Source: Harpalus rubripes
Taxonomy: Eukaryota > Arthropoda > Insecta > Coleoptera > Carabidae
Assembly (NCBI GenBank): GCA_963082715.1
Contig: OY720450.1
Span: 56,018,849 to 56,082,848 of the forward strand
Reading direction: 5' to 3'
Length of the DNA stretch: 64,000 nt
Under the pieces are notes generated by a model. It did not search any database. It saw nothing but the letters and a program-made list of their open reading frames with translations, and was not told the origin of the DNA. The position numbers and the translations under genes are program-made. This document shows, piece after piece, positions 12,513 through 22,942 of this stretch; the first letter of the stretch is position 1; each line of letters begins with the position of its first letter.

Positions 12513-15099
12513 TTATTACTACGCCTAGTGGTAAATACCAAACTCTTCTTGGATCTGCGGCTTGTATTTCTCGTTCTGTAGCTTTATGTGCGTATCCTTT
12601 GACTTGATATTCTTCAATTTGTTTTCTTACATTTTCATATAATTCGGGTGTGGCTTGTAATTTTCTTTCGAGACAATGTAGTCTTCGTATTGCCATTGGA
12701 TAACTATCAGGGAATTCAAAATAGTCGTACTTCCACAGAAGACCAGTTTCAAATCTGTTATTGAGACGCCGTGTTGTATTTTCAAGGATATTTAGAGCTC
12801 TAATTTCTTCATCGGATATCAGTATAGTTTTAGAAGATATCCCATTATTTTCCAAGTGAAAATATTCCTTTACCATATCATGAAGTTTAATGTCAGGTTG
12901 ACATTGACACTGACATATGTGACATGTGTAATTAGAGATCTTTTTCTGGCTGTCATTACTACAGCTTCCAAAAACGCACCATCCTAATCTTGTTTTTGAA
13001 GCAACTGGTTCATTTCTGTTTCCTTCTCTAGTTTTAAGTGAAGTTATAAGTTTTACATTGTCTAAACCAATAAGTACTCTTGGTTTAACATTTTCGTAGT
13101 TTTCTATAGGTAGTCCTTTGAGATGTGGATACATATTTTGCATTTCATCAAATTTCAATGACTGTTCAGGTAAATCTTGAGATGTTACAGTTCTAGCATT
13201 TATTAAGGTGAACTTCTTTCTTGTTTGAACTCCTGATATTTGCAAATTTATTTTCTGTGAATTTGTTTCTGATCTTGTTATGTTATTTGTCCACTTTAAA
13301 CATAATGATTCTTTTTTCCCATTTATTTCTAATTCAGAAGCCAGGTTTTCTTCAATTAATGTAAGAGATGAGCCATCGTCCAGAAATGCATATGTGTTTA
13401 ATGAAGAATTCTTCCCATATAGAGTCACTGGTATTATTCTAAATAATATGGACGAATCATGGTGATGAAAGGCATTAGTTCCTTCTTCTAAATTCTTTTT
13501 CTTTGTTACGTCCACGTTTATCTTGGAAGAATGAAGCATGGGATGATGTTTCATTTCGCATCCGTTGATCTGACATTGCTTTGATAGTTTGCATGGCCAT
13601 TTACCGTGATAATTTAGACAACATCTGCACCGATGATTTTTTTCTATAAATTTCCATCTTTCTTCAATCGTCATGTTCTTGAATTTTTGACATTCATTAA
13701 TCTTATGTTTTATATCCTTACATAAGATGCAGAACTTATAGTTTTTGTTATTTGGAGAGGAACTATTATGATAGTATAATGTCCCTTTTTCTTTATTTTT
13801 ATATTCTTTGTTGTATGTTGATTTATTGGATTGATTAGAATCAACAAATAATGTAACATCGCTCGCCGCTGAAACAATTTGTGCCATGTATTTTCCAAAC
13901 GTTCTTAATGTCACATTTTCGTGTCTTTTCTTGAATATTGCCCAGTCCAATTTAATATGTGCTGGCAATTTGTCAACTAGTTCTTGAAGAAGAGCAGGGT
14001 TTGTCATATGGTTTTCTTGTTGCGCAGCTTCAAGATGATCACATAAATTTTGAACTGATAAGCCAAACTGAATCAAAGATTCTAATTTTTCACTTTTAGG
14101 TGGGGTAATTTGGCGAATCTTGTTTATTAATATATGTATTAGGATTTCGGGGCGTCCATACATAATTTGCAATGTTGAAATTATTTGTGGTACAGATGCA
14201 GGTAGAAGTAATCTGCTGCGTACTGCTTCTAGAGCATTTCCTTTTAAGCATCGTTGCAGTCTTATTAAATTTTCAGCATTAGAATAGCCACATGTTCTCG
14301 TTGAATTAACATAACTACTAAAAAATATTGGCCAATCTTCTGGATCTCCAGAAAATATTGGTAATTCCTTTGGCATAACTTGACGTGCCATCATTTGATT
14401 TCTATTCAAAGTTTGTGATTTGGGTATTGAATCTTTAACAGTCTTATTATAAATAGTCTTGTGTTCTTCGTTAGGGAATTTATATCCTATATTTTGCAAT
14501 GACTTTTCTTTCTCATTACGTATTGTTGATGACGATTTCGAAGATTGCCGAGAAGAATGATGTACTGATTGGTTTGAAAATTGAGAAAATGATACTTGAG
14601 ATGACTGGTGTGATTTAGCTGAGACTCTATCAGGTTCGTTATTTAATTCTTGAATATTAGAGATTGACGTGGTAACCTTTTCTTTATTTTCATTAGAATT
14701 CTTTGGTTCCAGAGTCTGATTCCTTTCTATCCAATTTTGTACTTTTGTAATACTATCCTGATAGCAGCTTTTTGATTTCACACTTATTTCATCGTTTATT
14801 TTTTCATTTAGTATTTTATATTTCTTCTCTAAGTAGAGCTTTTCTAATTTAAGTTCTTCAATTTTCTTCAGTTCGAGCTCTCGAATTGCCAATTTCTTAC
14901 TTGCAGTGCTTGAAACTGATTTTATTGTATTTCTTTCTTCTCTCTGGCAGGTACAGTACTTGCATTGCCATGGGGTATCCTTTATCTCTTCATTTACCCC
15001 AACGCACGAGTAATGGAACCATTTGTTGCACTTGTCGCAAGCTACCATGTCTTCGGCGTCGTTTGGACGTTCACATTCTGTACAATTTGTGTTCGACAT
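12493..15099 (-). CDS. BEL-A gag-protease-RT N-terminus with PHD finger (868 aa)
   Basis: Residues 6-50 form a C4HC3 PHD-type zinc finger (CTECERP, CDKCNKWFHYSCVGV, WQCKYC). A Lys/Glu-rich predicted coiled coil follows (about 70-105), then a low-complexity Ser/Gln stretch. The DUF1759-type gag domain is at about 245-400 (LPIFSGDPEDWPIFFSSYVN). Cys/His clusters typical of BEL gag follow (CILCKDIKHKINEC, CRCCLNYHGKWPC). The aspartic protease motif FLDDGSSLTLI is near residue 575, and the start of RT (FETGLLWKYDYFEFP) near 780. It ends at a frameshift in a run of eight A residues, after which the same domain continues in another frame. The ATG lies about 40 bp inside the 5' LTR boundary, a compact leader. 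Confidence 0.92.
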   Translation of the reverse strand: MSNTNCTECERPNDAEDMVACDKCNKWFHYSCVGVNEEIKDTPWQCKYCTCQREERNTIKSVSSTASKKLAIRELELKKIEELKLEKLYLEKKYKILNEKINDEISVKSKSCYQDSITKVQNWIERNQTLEPKNSNENKEKVTTSISNIQELNNEPDRVSAKSHQSSQVSFSQFSNQSVHHSSRQSSKSSSTIRNEKEKSLQNIGYKFPNEEHKTIYNKTVKDSIPKSQTLNRNQMMARQVMPKELPIFSGDPEDWPIFFSSYVNSTRTCGYSNAENLIRLQRCLKGNALEAVRSRLLLPASVPQIISTLQIMYGRPEILIHILINKIRQITPPKSEKLESLIQFGLSVQNLCDHLEAAQQENHMTNPALLQELVDKLPAHIKLDWAIFKKRHENVTLRTFGKYMAQIVSAASDVTLFVDSNQSNKSTYNKEYKNKEKGTLYYHNSSSPNNKNYKFCILCKDIKHKINECQKFKNMTIEERWKFIEKNHRCRCCLNYHGKWPCKLSKQCQINGCEMKHHPMLHSSKINVDVTKKKNLEEGTNAFHHHDSSILFRIIPVTLYGKNSSLNTYAFLDDGSSLTLIEENLASELEINGKKESLCLKWTNNITRSETNSQKINLQISGVQTRKKFTLINARTVTSQDLPEQSLKFDEMQNMYPHLKGLPIENYENVKPRVLIGLDNVKLITSLKTREGNRNEPVASKTRLGWCVFGSCSNDSQKKISNYTCHICQCQCQPDIKLHDMVKEYFHLENNGISSKTILISDEEIRALNILENTTRRLNNRFETGLLWKYDYFEFPDSYPMAIRRLHCLERKLQATPELYENVRKQIEEYQVKGYAHKATEREIQAADPRRVWYLPLGVVINPKKTW

Positions 15100-15137
15100 C
15101 TTTTTTATATTTCTTTTTACGTAAAAATCTTAAAGAA

Positions 15138-15441
15138 TGTTGTTGAATCCTTTTTAGACGAATCTCATAGCATAATCTTTATTTATAATATATTTTACAA
15201 TGTGTGACTTAACAATATGTAATGATATAACAATGACAGCGCCACAAATTAGTAAATATGATAATGACCATAAGACCATAAGCTTTAAGATTTTTAGTCT
15301 TTTTCTTCTTCTTTAATCAGAATTCAACCACTTTTATTTTGACAAATTTTGTCTTCAATCTTTTTTAAAAAATGAAGTCTCGGCCAACTTAAAGTGTTGA
15401 TAAAGTTATGTTTCCATATTTACGAATCTGTTTCGCCGTCA
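15138..15441 (-). repeat. BEL-A 5' LTR with 9-bp terminal deletion
   Basis: It matches 9185-9480 except for an 18-bp insertion at about 15211-15230 and the loss of about 9 bp between two GCCGT repeats next to the outer end. The final CA and the CAGAT target copy are retained. Confidence 0.88.
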
Positions 15442-15446
15442 CAGAT

Positions 15447-16643
15447 ATTATTTTGCGTAAGATTATTTTTATTAAATTTATTATGTTTTGTCTCTAATTA
15501 TCTATTTAGGTACGTAACCGATGCTGTTGGATAAGAGCTACATTTAATGATACTGGTATTCGGGTATTTTATTTCAGTTTATTTCTAGATTTCAGTGTGA
15601 GAACATCAATATTATAGTGATTCAGGTGAGAGAGTTAATCTAGCATGTGTATGATTGTGAGTATGCGTGTGAGCAGTACTGGGTACTGTAGTGGCCGCAT
15701 CGTGTGAACCCGAGGGTCGCCAGCGTAGCAGCAGGGAAGGCTGTAGTGAGCCACATCTGGTGTCGCCAACGGCAGCAGCAGTTAGGGCTGTAGTGATCTG
15801 ATCCAGTTGGTTAAGAGGAATGTCTCCGGATCACCACCGAAGCGGCAGTGGTTCCGTAGTGGCCGCTCGTGTGAACCCGAGGGTCGCCAGCGTAGCAGCA
15901 GGGAAGGCTGTAGTGAGCCACATCTGGTGTCGCCAACGGCAGCAGCAGTTAGGGCTGTAGTGATCTGATCCAGTTGGTTAAGAGGAATGTCTCCGAATCA
16001 CCACCGAAGCGGCAGTGGTTCCGTAGTGGCCGCTCGTGTGAACCCGAGGGTCGCCAGCGTAGCAGCAGGGAAGGCTGTAGTGACCCACATCTGGTGTTGC
16101 CAACGGCAGCAGCAGTTAGGGCTGTAGTGATCTGATCCAGTTGGTTAAGAGGAATGTCTCCGGATCACCACCGAAGCGGCAGTGGTTCCGTAGTGGCCGC
16201 TCGTGTGAACCCGAGGGTCGCCAGCGTAGCAGCAGGGAAGGCTGTAGTGACCCACATTCTGTGGTCGCCAGCGTAGCAGCAGTTAGGGCTGTAGTGATCT
16301 GATCCAGTTGGTTAAGAGGATTGTCTCCGGATCACCACCGAAGCGGCAGAGGGTCCGTAGTAACTAGCGGCACTGCCCGTAGTTGCCAACATGTGTGTAC
16401 GGTGTGTGAATGCCTGAACCTTTTGTAAATGATTGCCTCCTCACTGAGTATTTCTCATGTGTTAATTCTTTTACAGAAATAATCACGGCGTGAAGGAGAA
16501 TTCCGCGTGACCGGGTTCGGCCAGGCGACGGTCATCTAGATTTGTTAATATTTTTGTATTAATACTGTATATACCGGTTTGGATGATAAATGTGTTTTAA
16601 TATTCTTATTTTCAGCGCGAACATTTAATCGTCATTTATAACA
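15447..16643 (+). repeat. Gypsy-L 5' LTR, main part, with four 167-bp tandem repeats
   Basis: Units beginning GTAGTGGCCGC start at about 15688, 15856, 16023 and 16190 (spacing 168, 167 and 167 bp), followed by a diverged partial unit at about 16357. They are GC-rich against AT-rich surroundings. The same arrangement is in the 3' LTR, so it was copied through reverse transcription and belongs to the family. Confidence 0.93.
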
Positions 16644-18225
16644 TTTCAGAAGTGGGATCAGATCGTTTTTAACTTTCAGCTTTTGGGATCACACCAACAA
16701 AGCTTTTGGAACAGTGCCGATATTGATTACGTTTATGTTTAGCTGGATTACGAAACTGGAACAACATGGCGTTACATAACAACAGTCCTCAATTTCAGTA
16801 TGTACGTTCACTGTACGCGCTATGCATAAATTGGGCGAAATAATTACCATCATGTACGTGACATCTCACTGGAGAGGGTATGTAGAAATATGGTATAAAG
16901 CGCTGCAAGGAATAAATCATTCTTGGGAGTCATAGAAGGCTATGTTGTTGAAGGCATTTCCGTCACAGGAAAATTATTTTCAGTTGCTTCAAGAAATGGC
17001 GCTACTCAACACTTGCCCTTATCAGAGAATGCAAGAAGCCGTAGTCTCTTTTATTATTTTTGAAGACGATCGAAGATAAATTAGCGACACGAAACCTTTC
17101 TACTCCCCTTAAACGCGATTTACATCGTACTTTTCAGAAGAACAAGTGGCCTTACTATACTACGCAGCAGCACGACGATGGAATGGAGAACATTTGTTGT
17201 TTTATTTGTGGAAAATTGGGACATACACGCTCACATTATAATAAAAAAAACGGCAACGAGTATCGATTTGTGCAGAACGAAATGGAGACGAATTCAGTGC
17301 AAGTAGGAACCAGCGACCACAACAACGTCAACATCAGCATATTCAACGTCAACAAGAGCCACAACCACAACTGCCAGAAAGGAACATCTTAACAACTTCT
17401 GCGGAGGTAAGCGGTAATTGTCTAAAGCGTACGTCGATATGGGGCCCACTTGCATAACCATGAAGGAAACGAGCACGTATTCCCGCGAACAATGTAGTAG
17501 CAGACAAAGATATAGAATATCGCCCAAGAGTACGAATGTATCACGTCGATGCGCTAAGTCGAAACCCCGTGTCAGGAGAAGGACTTTCTGCAGAGTTTTA
17601 AATTTTTCATATAACAAGCTGACTGGATACTCGCCGGACAAATGTCAAATTTAAAATTATCAAGAACATTTTAAGAAAACCACCGGAAACTAACTACGAA
17701 AGGAATATTTATAAAAATCACTGGTTACGAGACAAACGGGTTTACCGAATCACCGCGTCTGGAATCTGGTGGGTTGTACCTAGAGGACAACGGCTGCAGA
17801 TAGTACGTTCCTGTCTTGATGAGTTTGGACATTTTGGAAATTACTGGTTTCCTGGAATGAGAAAATTCGCGAAGTACACTGACTTGTGTATCATATGTTT
17901 TTACCATAAACAACAGATAAGAAAGCAGCCAGAACTATTAAATCCAATTGAGAAACTATCAATTCGATTTCACACCATCCATATGAAGGACCATTCCAAA
18001 TAAAGAAAGTTCTACTGAACGATAGATTTTCAGTAGAAGATTTGCCTGGTACAAATCGAAGTAGAAGAGGAGAATATAGTAACGTAGTGGCGATTGACAG
18101 GATGAAACCATATTTAAGTACACGTGAACTGTCGGAAGACAACAGCGCTTCGGATGTTGATGCTGATGCTACAGGAATTTGGGATTGATTCCTCGAGGAC
18201 GAGGAACTTTTCCGGATGGGCAAAC
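16644..18225 (+). pseudogene. Gypsy-L internal region: gag and integrase remnants
   Basis: Directly after the LTR is TTTCAGAAGTGGGATCAG, a possible primer-binding region. A gag remnant at about 17060-17392 carries one CCHC knuckle (CCFICGKLGHTRSH). A stretch at about 17700-17940 resembles the integrase zinc-binding region (GHFGNYWFPGM and CIICFYHK). The segment at about 18050-18188 (RRGEYSNVVAIDRMKPYL) looks like the pol C-terminus. Protease, RT, RNase H and the integrase catalytic core are absent, and frames change several times. The copy could move only with enzymes supplied from elsewhere. The family assignment to Ty3/gypsy is an inference from these fragments. Confidence 0.75.
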
Positions 18226-19432
18226 TGTCACAGATATTATTTTGCGTAAGATTATTTTTATTAAATTTATTATGTTTTGTCTCTAATTATCTATTTAGGT
18301 ACGTAACCGATGCTGTTGGATAAGAGCTACATTTAATGATACTGGTATTCACGTATTTTATTTCAGTTTATTTCTAGATTTCAGTGTGAGAACATCAATA
18401 TTATAGTGATTCAGGTGAGAGAGTTAATCTAGCATGTGTATGATTGTGAGTATGCGTGTGAGCAGTAATGGGTACTGTAGTGGCCGCATCGTGTGAACCC
18501 GAAAGTCGCCAGCGTAGCAGCAGGGAAGGCTGTAGTGAGCCACATCTGGTGTCGCCAACGGCAGCAGCAGTTAGGGCTGTAGTGATCTGATCCAGTTGGT
18601 TAAGAGGAATGTCTCCGGATCACCACCGAAGCGGCAGTGGTTCCGTAGTGGCCGCTCGTGTGAACCCGAGGGTCGCCAGCGTAGCAGCAGGGAAGGCTGT
18701 AGTGACCCACATCTGGTGTCGCCAACGGCAGCAGCAGTTAGGGCTGTAGTGATCTGATCCAGTTGGTTAAGAGGAATGTCTCCGGATCACCACCGAAGCG
18801 GCAGTGGTTCCGTAGTGGCCGCTCGTGTGAACCCGAGGGTCGCCAGCGTAGCAGCAGGGAAGGCTGTAGTGACCCACATCTGGTGTCGCCAACGGCAGCA
18901 GCAGTTAGGGCTGTAGTGATCTGATCCAGTTGGTTAAGAGGAATGTCTCTGGATCACCACCGAAGCGGCAGTGGTTCCGTAGTGGCCGCTCGTGTGAACC
19001 CGAGGGTCGCCAGCGTAGCAGCAGGGAAGGCTGTAGTGACCCACATTCTGTGGTCGCCAGCGTAGCAGCAGTTAGGGCTGTAGTGATCTGATCCAGTTGG
19101 TTAAGAGGATTGTCTCCGGATCACCACCGAAGCGGCAGAGGGTCCGTAGTAACCAGCGGTACTGCCCGTAGTTGCCAACATGTGTGTACGGTGTGTGAAT
19201 GCCTGAACCTTTTGTAAATGATTGCCTCCTCACTGAGTATTTCTCATGTGTTAATTCTTTTACAGAAATAATCACGGCGTGAAGGAGGATTCCGCGTGAC
19301 CGGGTTCGGCCAGGCGACGGTCATCTAGATTTGTTAATATTTTTGTATTAATACTGTATATACCGGTTTGGATGATAAATGTGTTTTAATATTCTTATTT
19401 TCAACGCGAACATTTAATCGTCATTTATAACA
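18226..19432 (+). repeat. Gypsy-L 3' LTR (1207 bp)
   Basis: It matches the 5' LTR in length, ends (TGTCACAG to TTATAACA) and its four tandem units. The GTAG target copy (19433-19436) follows immediately. Confidence 0.94.
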
Positions 19433-19436
19433 GTAG

Positions 19437-19709
19437 GCAGATAAAAAATAAAAAAGATCTGAAAAAGTGTCAAAAATATGTTAAGATTTATCTAAAAATA
19501 AGTAAAAGACTGAAAATGTAAGTTATTATATATAATACTATGTAATTAATTAATTAACATTTAATTTGTATTTGTAGCTTCAAAGCAATTGTAATTAAAA
19601 TTCCAATTCAATTACAATTCTAATTCCAATTTCAACTTCGACAATTGTAATAATTAATAAAATAAATAAATAAATTGCTAAAAAGAACAGTCTACAAGTT
19701 ATCTTAACA
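19437..19709 (+). repeat. BEL-B 5' LTR, right part
   Basis: From GCAGATAAAAAATAAAAAAG to ATCTTAACA it aligns with 35852-36117, apart from small indels. The leader to the first ATG (19747) is about 37 bp. Confidence 0.92.
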
Positions 19710-19746
19710 AAAATCTTTAAAGATTTTCATAGTAAAATCTAATAAA

Positions 19747-21520
19747 ATGGCAGATTCAAATTGTAATGAGTGCGAAAGACCTGATGCTGAAGAAGACACT
19801 ACAATGTGACAAATGCAAAAAATGGTTTCATTTCTCTTGCGTCGGTGTAGACAACAGCGTAATTAATAGAGATTGGGAATGTAGATATTGCATAACACTA
19901 AATGATGAAATTAGTACTGCCAATTCTAGTATTCGTTTAGCTCGTTTAAATCTTGAACTTCAAAAATTAGAAGAAGAACATGAACTACAAAAACAATATA
20001 TTAAGCGGAAATATGAAATATTAGATAAATTAAGTGAAGAAAAATACGATATGTGTTAAAAGTAAACAATTGAGCCAGCATAGCAGTCTAAGAAAAGTAC
20101 ATGAATGGATAGAAAAAGGTCAGAACACAGAAGCTAGTTCTAAAAATACAGACGTAACGGTTTCTGCATCGATCATGAATCCAAAATTAAAACTTGTATC
20201 TGCAGCAGCGATCAGTGAAGATAATATAACACAAAGGTCAAATGTGAAACGAAAACAGATGTCGAATTATAATTTAACAAAGGAAAATTTGGATTCAAAT
20301 TATAACGGAAGAAAATTGAAGAGTGAACAATTACTCGCCCGACAAGTAATTCCGAAAGAACTACCATATTTTAGTGGAGATCCAGAAGATTGGCCCATAT
20401 TCATAAGCAATTTTAATCACTCTACAAATGCATGCGGATATTCAGATGCTGAAAATTTAATAAGATTACAAAGATGTCTTAAAGGCAACGCATTAGAAGC
20501 AGTCCGAAGTAGATTACTTCTACCGTCTTCCGTATCAAATGTAATTTCGACTCTAGAACTTCTGTACGGAAGACCAGAAATTCTTATACATTCATTACTG
20601 AAGAAAATTCGTAATATTCCTGAACCAAAAATTGAAAAATTAGAAACCCTTATAAAATTTGGATTAGCTGTACAGAATTTGTGTGATCACCTAGAAGCAG
20701 CTGGTCAAGAAAATCATCTATTAAACCCACTTCTTCTTCAAGAATTAGTAGGAAAATTACCTCCTCAGATAAAATTAGAATGGTCGATGTTCAAGAAGAA
20801 AAATTATAAAGATGTGTCACTTCTGACATTTAGAAAATAAATGTCACAAATTATTTCAGCAGCAAGTGACGTAACTACAGTTATTGACGCAGGAACAAGC
20901 AGAGAAAAATCATGGAAGCAGAAGGAAAAGAATGCAGTAAATTATCATAACAAGACGCAATGTGAAAAATTAAAAAAATTAAATATAGAAGAACGCTGGA
21001 AAGTTATACATTCAAAAAATATTTGTCGTTGTTTAAATTATCATGGAAGATGGCCTTGTAAATTTTCAAGACCTTGTAGATTGGAAGGATGTGAAAAGAA
21101 ACATCATCATCTATTACACTCATTCCGTTCAGAAGATAATAAATTAGAATCTTCAGATCCAGAAATATCATCGAAGGGAATCAATGCGTATCACAATTCG
21201 AATTTACCAGTTTTATTTCGAATTTTACCTGTAACCTTATATGGTAAGAATAAATCTATAGAAACGTTTGCTTTTCTTGATGATGGATCGTCGGTCACTC
21301 TTATAGAAAATAGTTTAGCAAGAGAACTTGACATTAAAGGAAAGTCTGATCCATTATGCTTAAAATGGACAAATAATGTAAAGAGAACTGAACCCGAATC
21401 TCAAATAATACAAATTGAAATCTCTGGGTATGGAAAAGGAAATAGATTCACATTAAAAAATGTCCGAACCGTTAATAGCCATGAACTTCCAACTCAAACA
21501 CTTCCATTTAATGAATTAAA

Positions 21521-21606
<86 letters not shown>

Positions 21607-22663
21607 AAGGACTTCCAGTACAAAGTTATACCGAAGCAGTACCTAGAATATTAATTGGTTTAGATAATTCAAAACTAATAAATTCATTAAAAACACGAGA
21701 AGGAAATCTATATGAACCGATAGCATCGAAAACAAGACTTGGTTGGTGTATATATGGAAATTGTGAACTAAGCAAGAACGCAAATAATTATTCTTTTCAT
21801 ATTTGCGATTGTAAATCTGACGATATACTTCATGAAAAAATTAAAGAATATTTTACAGTTGAAGACACAGGAATAACAAATCTAATCTTAGAATCAGAAG
21901 AAGATAAAAGAGCTAGAAAAATATTAGAAATCACAACTCTAAGAATTACAAATGGATTTGAAACTGGGCTTTTATGGAAATACGATTATTTTGAATTTCC
22001 AGATAGTTATCAACAGGCCATACGAAGAATGAAATGTCTAGAAAGAAGAATCCACGGAAATCAGGTATTATACACGAACATAAATAAACAGATTGAAGAA
22101 TACCAGATAAAGGGGTATGCACATAAAGCCACAGAAGATGAAATTAAATCTGCAGATCCAAGAAGAATATGGTATTTACCCCTCAATATTGTCATAAATC
22201 CGAAGAAACCAAATAAAATTCGATTAGTAGGGGATGCTGCAGCCCAAGTGGAAGGAGTTTCATTAAATTCAATGCTATTAAAAGGCCCTGATCAACTTAC
22301 ATCTTTACCATCCGTTTTATTCCGTTTCCGTCAACGTCAAATTGCAATTTGTGGAGATATACGCGAAATGTTCCACCAAATAAAAATCAGAAGTGAAGAC
22401 AAACAATCGCAGAGATTCTTATGGCGAGAAAATTCGTCGAAGGAACCGACAACTTATGTAATGGACGTAGCCACATTTGGTGCGACGTGTTCTCCTTGCT
22501 CAGCACAGTACGTCAAAAATCTAAATGCAAAGGAATATTCATTCCAATTTCCAGAAGCAGCTAGAGCAATTTTAGAAAATCACTATGTGGATGACTATCT
22601 TGACAGTTTAGATACAGTTGAAGAAACTATAAAGCTTGCTAAAGAAGTTAAATTTGTTCACTC
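19747..22663 (+). pseudogene. BEL-B gag-protease-RT (5' half of the coding region)
   Basis: The same domain order as BEL-A can be followed: PHD finger (CNECERP, CDKCKKWFHFSCVGV), coiled coil, DUF1759-type gag (LPYFSGDPEDWPIF), Cys/His cluster, protease (FLDDGSSVTLI) and RT to HYVDDYLDS. Damage includes a frameshift before 19810, another near 20040, and a stop at 20838-20840 replacing what is Tyr in BEL-A. About 20 residues of the zinc-cluster region are lost near 20950, and a TA microsatellite has grown inside the protease-RT linker (21524-21604). The reading frame stops at 22663, where gypsy-M inserted. BEL-A and BEL-B are related subfamilies rather than copies of one element. Confidence 0.93.
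21524..21604. repeat. (TA)n microsatellite inside BEL-B coding sequence
   Basis: About 40 TA units lie between codons for LKN and KGLPV. The repeat is in frame and would translate as alternating Ile and Tyr. BEL-A has only MYPHL at this place. Confidence 0.97.
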
Positions 22664-22885
22664 TGTAAACTCACAAAACTCAAACACCGTATTTTAATAA
22701 AAATAAAAATGTTTATTCTTATCAAAAATACAAGTTCGTCATACTTTCTTTCTAACACGCTCAACTTCCCTCCAAATTCTCTAACCTCTCCCTCCGTATT
22801 ACAAAAATTCCCTACATATCAATGTTACTAAAATTTACGCGGGTAATTCAAACTTTTAAATTGTGACTATAACTATTCCTTTACA
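22664..22885 (-). repeat. Gypsy-M 3' LTR (222 bp)
   Basis: It differs from 31961-32181 by about one base in an A-run after TTTTAATAAAA, suggesting a recent insertion. Confidence 0.95.
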
Positions 22886-22942
22886 CTCGGCCATTCCTGA
22901 TAAGAAATCGGCCTCGATTTCAGTTTTACTACAAAAGTTAAA

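Larger units (their letters stand above)
9185..15441 (-). mobile_element. BEL/Pao retrotransposon BEL-A (minus strand)
   Basis: On the plus strand it starts TGTTGTTGAATCC. The left LTR (9185-9480) is the 3' LTR and the right LTR (15138-15441) is the 5' LTR. It inserted into the first bases of the gypsy-L 5' LTR, with TSD CAGAT (9180-9184 and 15442-15446). The right LTR lacks 9 bp near its end and has an extra 18 bp internally; otherwise the two LTRs are very similar. The element carries gag-protease and RT-RNase H-integrase reading frames, broken once by a frameshift and once by a stop. Confidence 0.94.
9175..19432 (+). mobile_element. Gypsy-L: LTR element with about 1.2-kb LTRs, internally deleted
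   Basis: The 5' LTR is 9175-9184 plus 15447-16643, interrupted by BEL-A. The 3' LTR is 18226-19432. Both total exactly 1207 bp, start TGTCACAGAT and end TTATAACA. The flanking target duplication is GTAG (9171-9174 and 19433-19436). The internal part (16644-18225) is only about 1.6 kb, far too short for gag-pol, so the copy is non-autonomous. Each LTR carries four 167-bp tandem repeats. Confidence 0.92.

Noticed and set aside
17294..17641. Val/Asp-rich minus-strand frame in gypsy-L
   Set aside because: It is the antisense of the gag remnant and has no homology signal.
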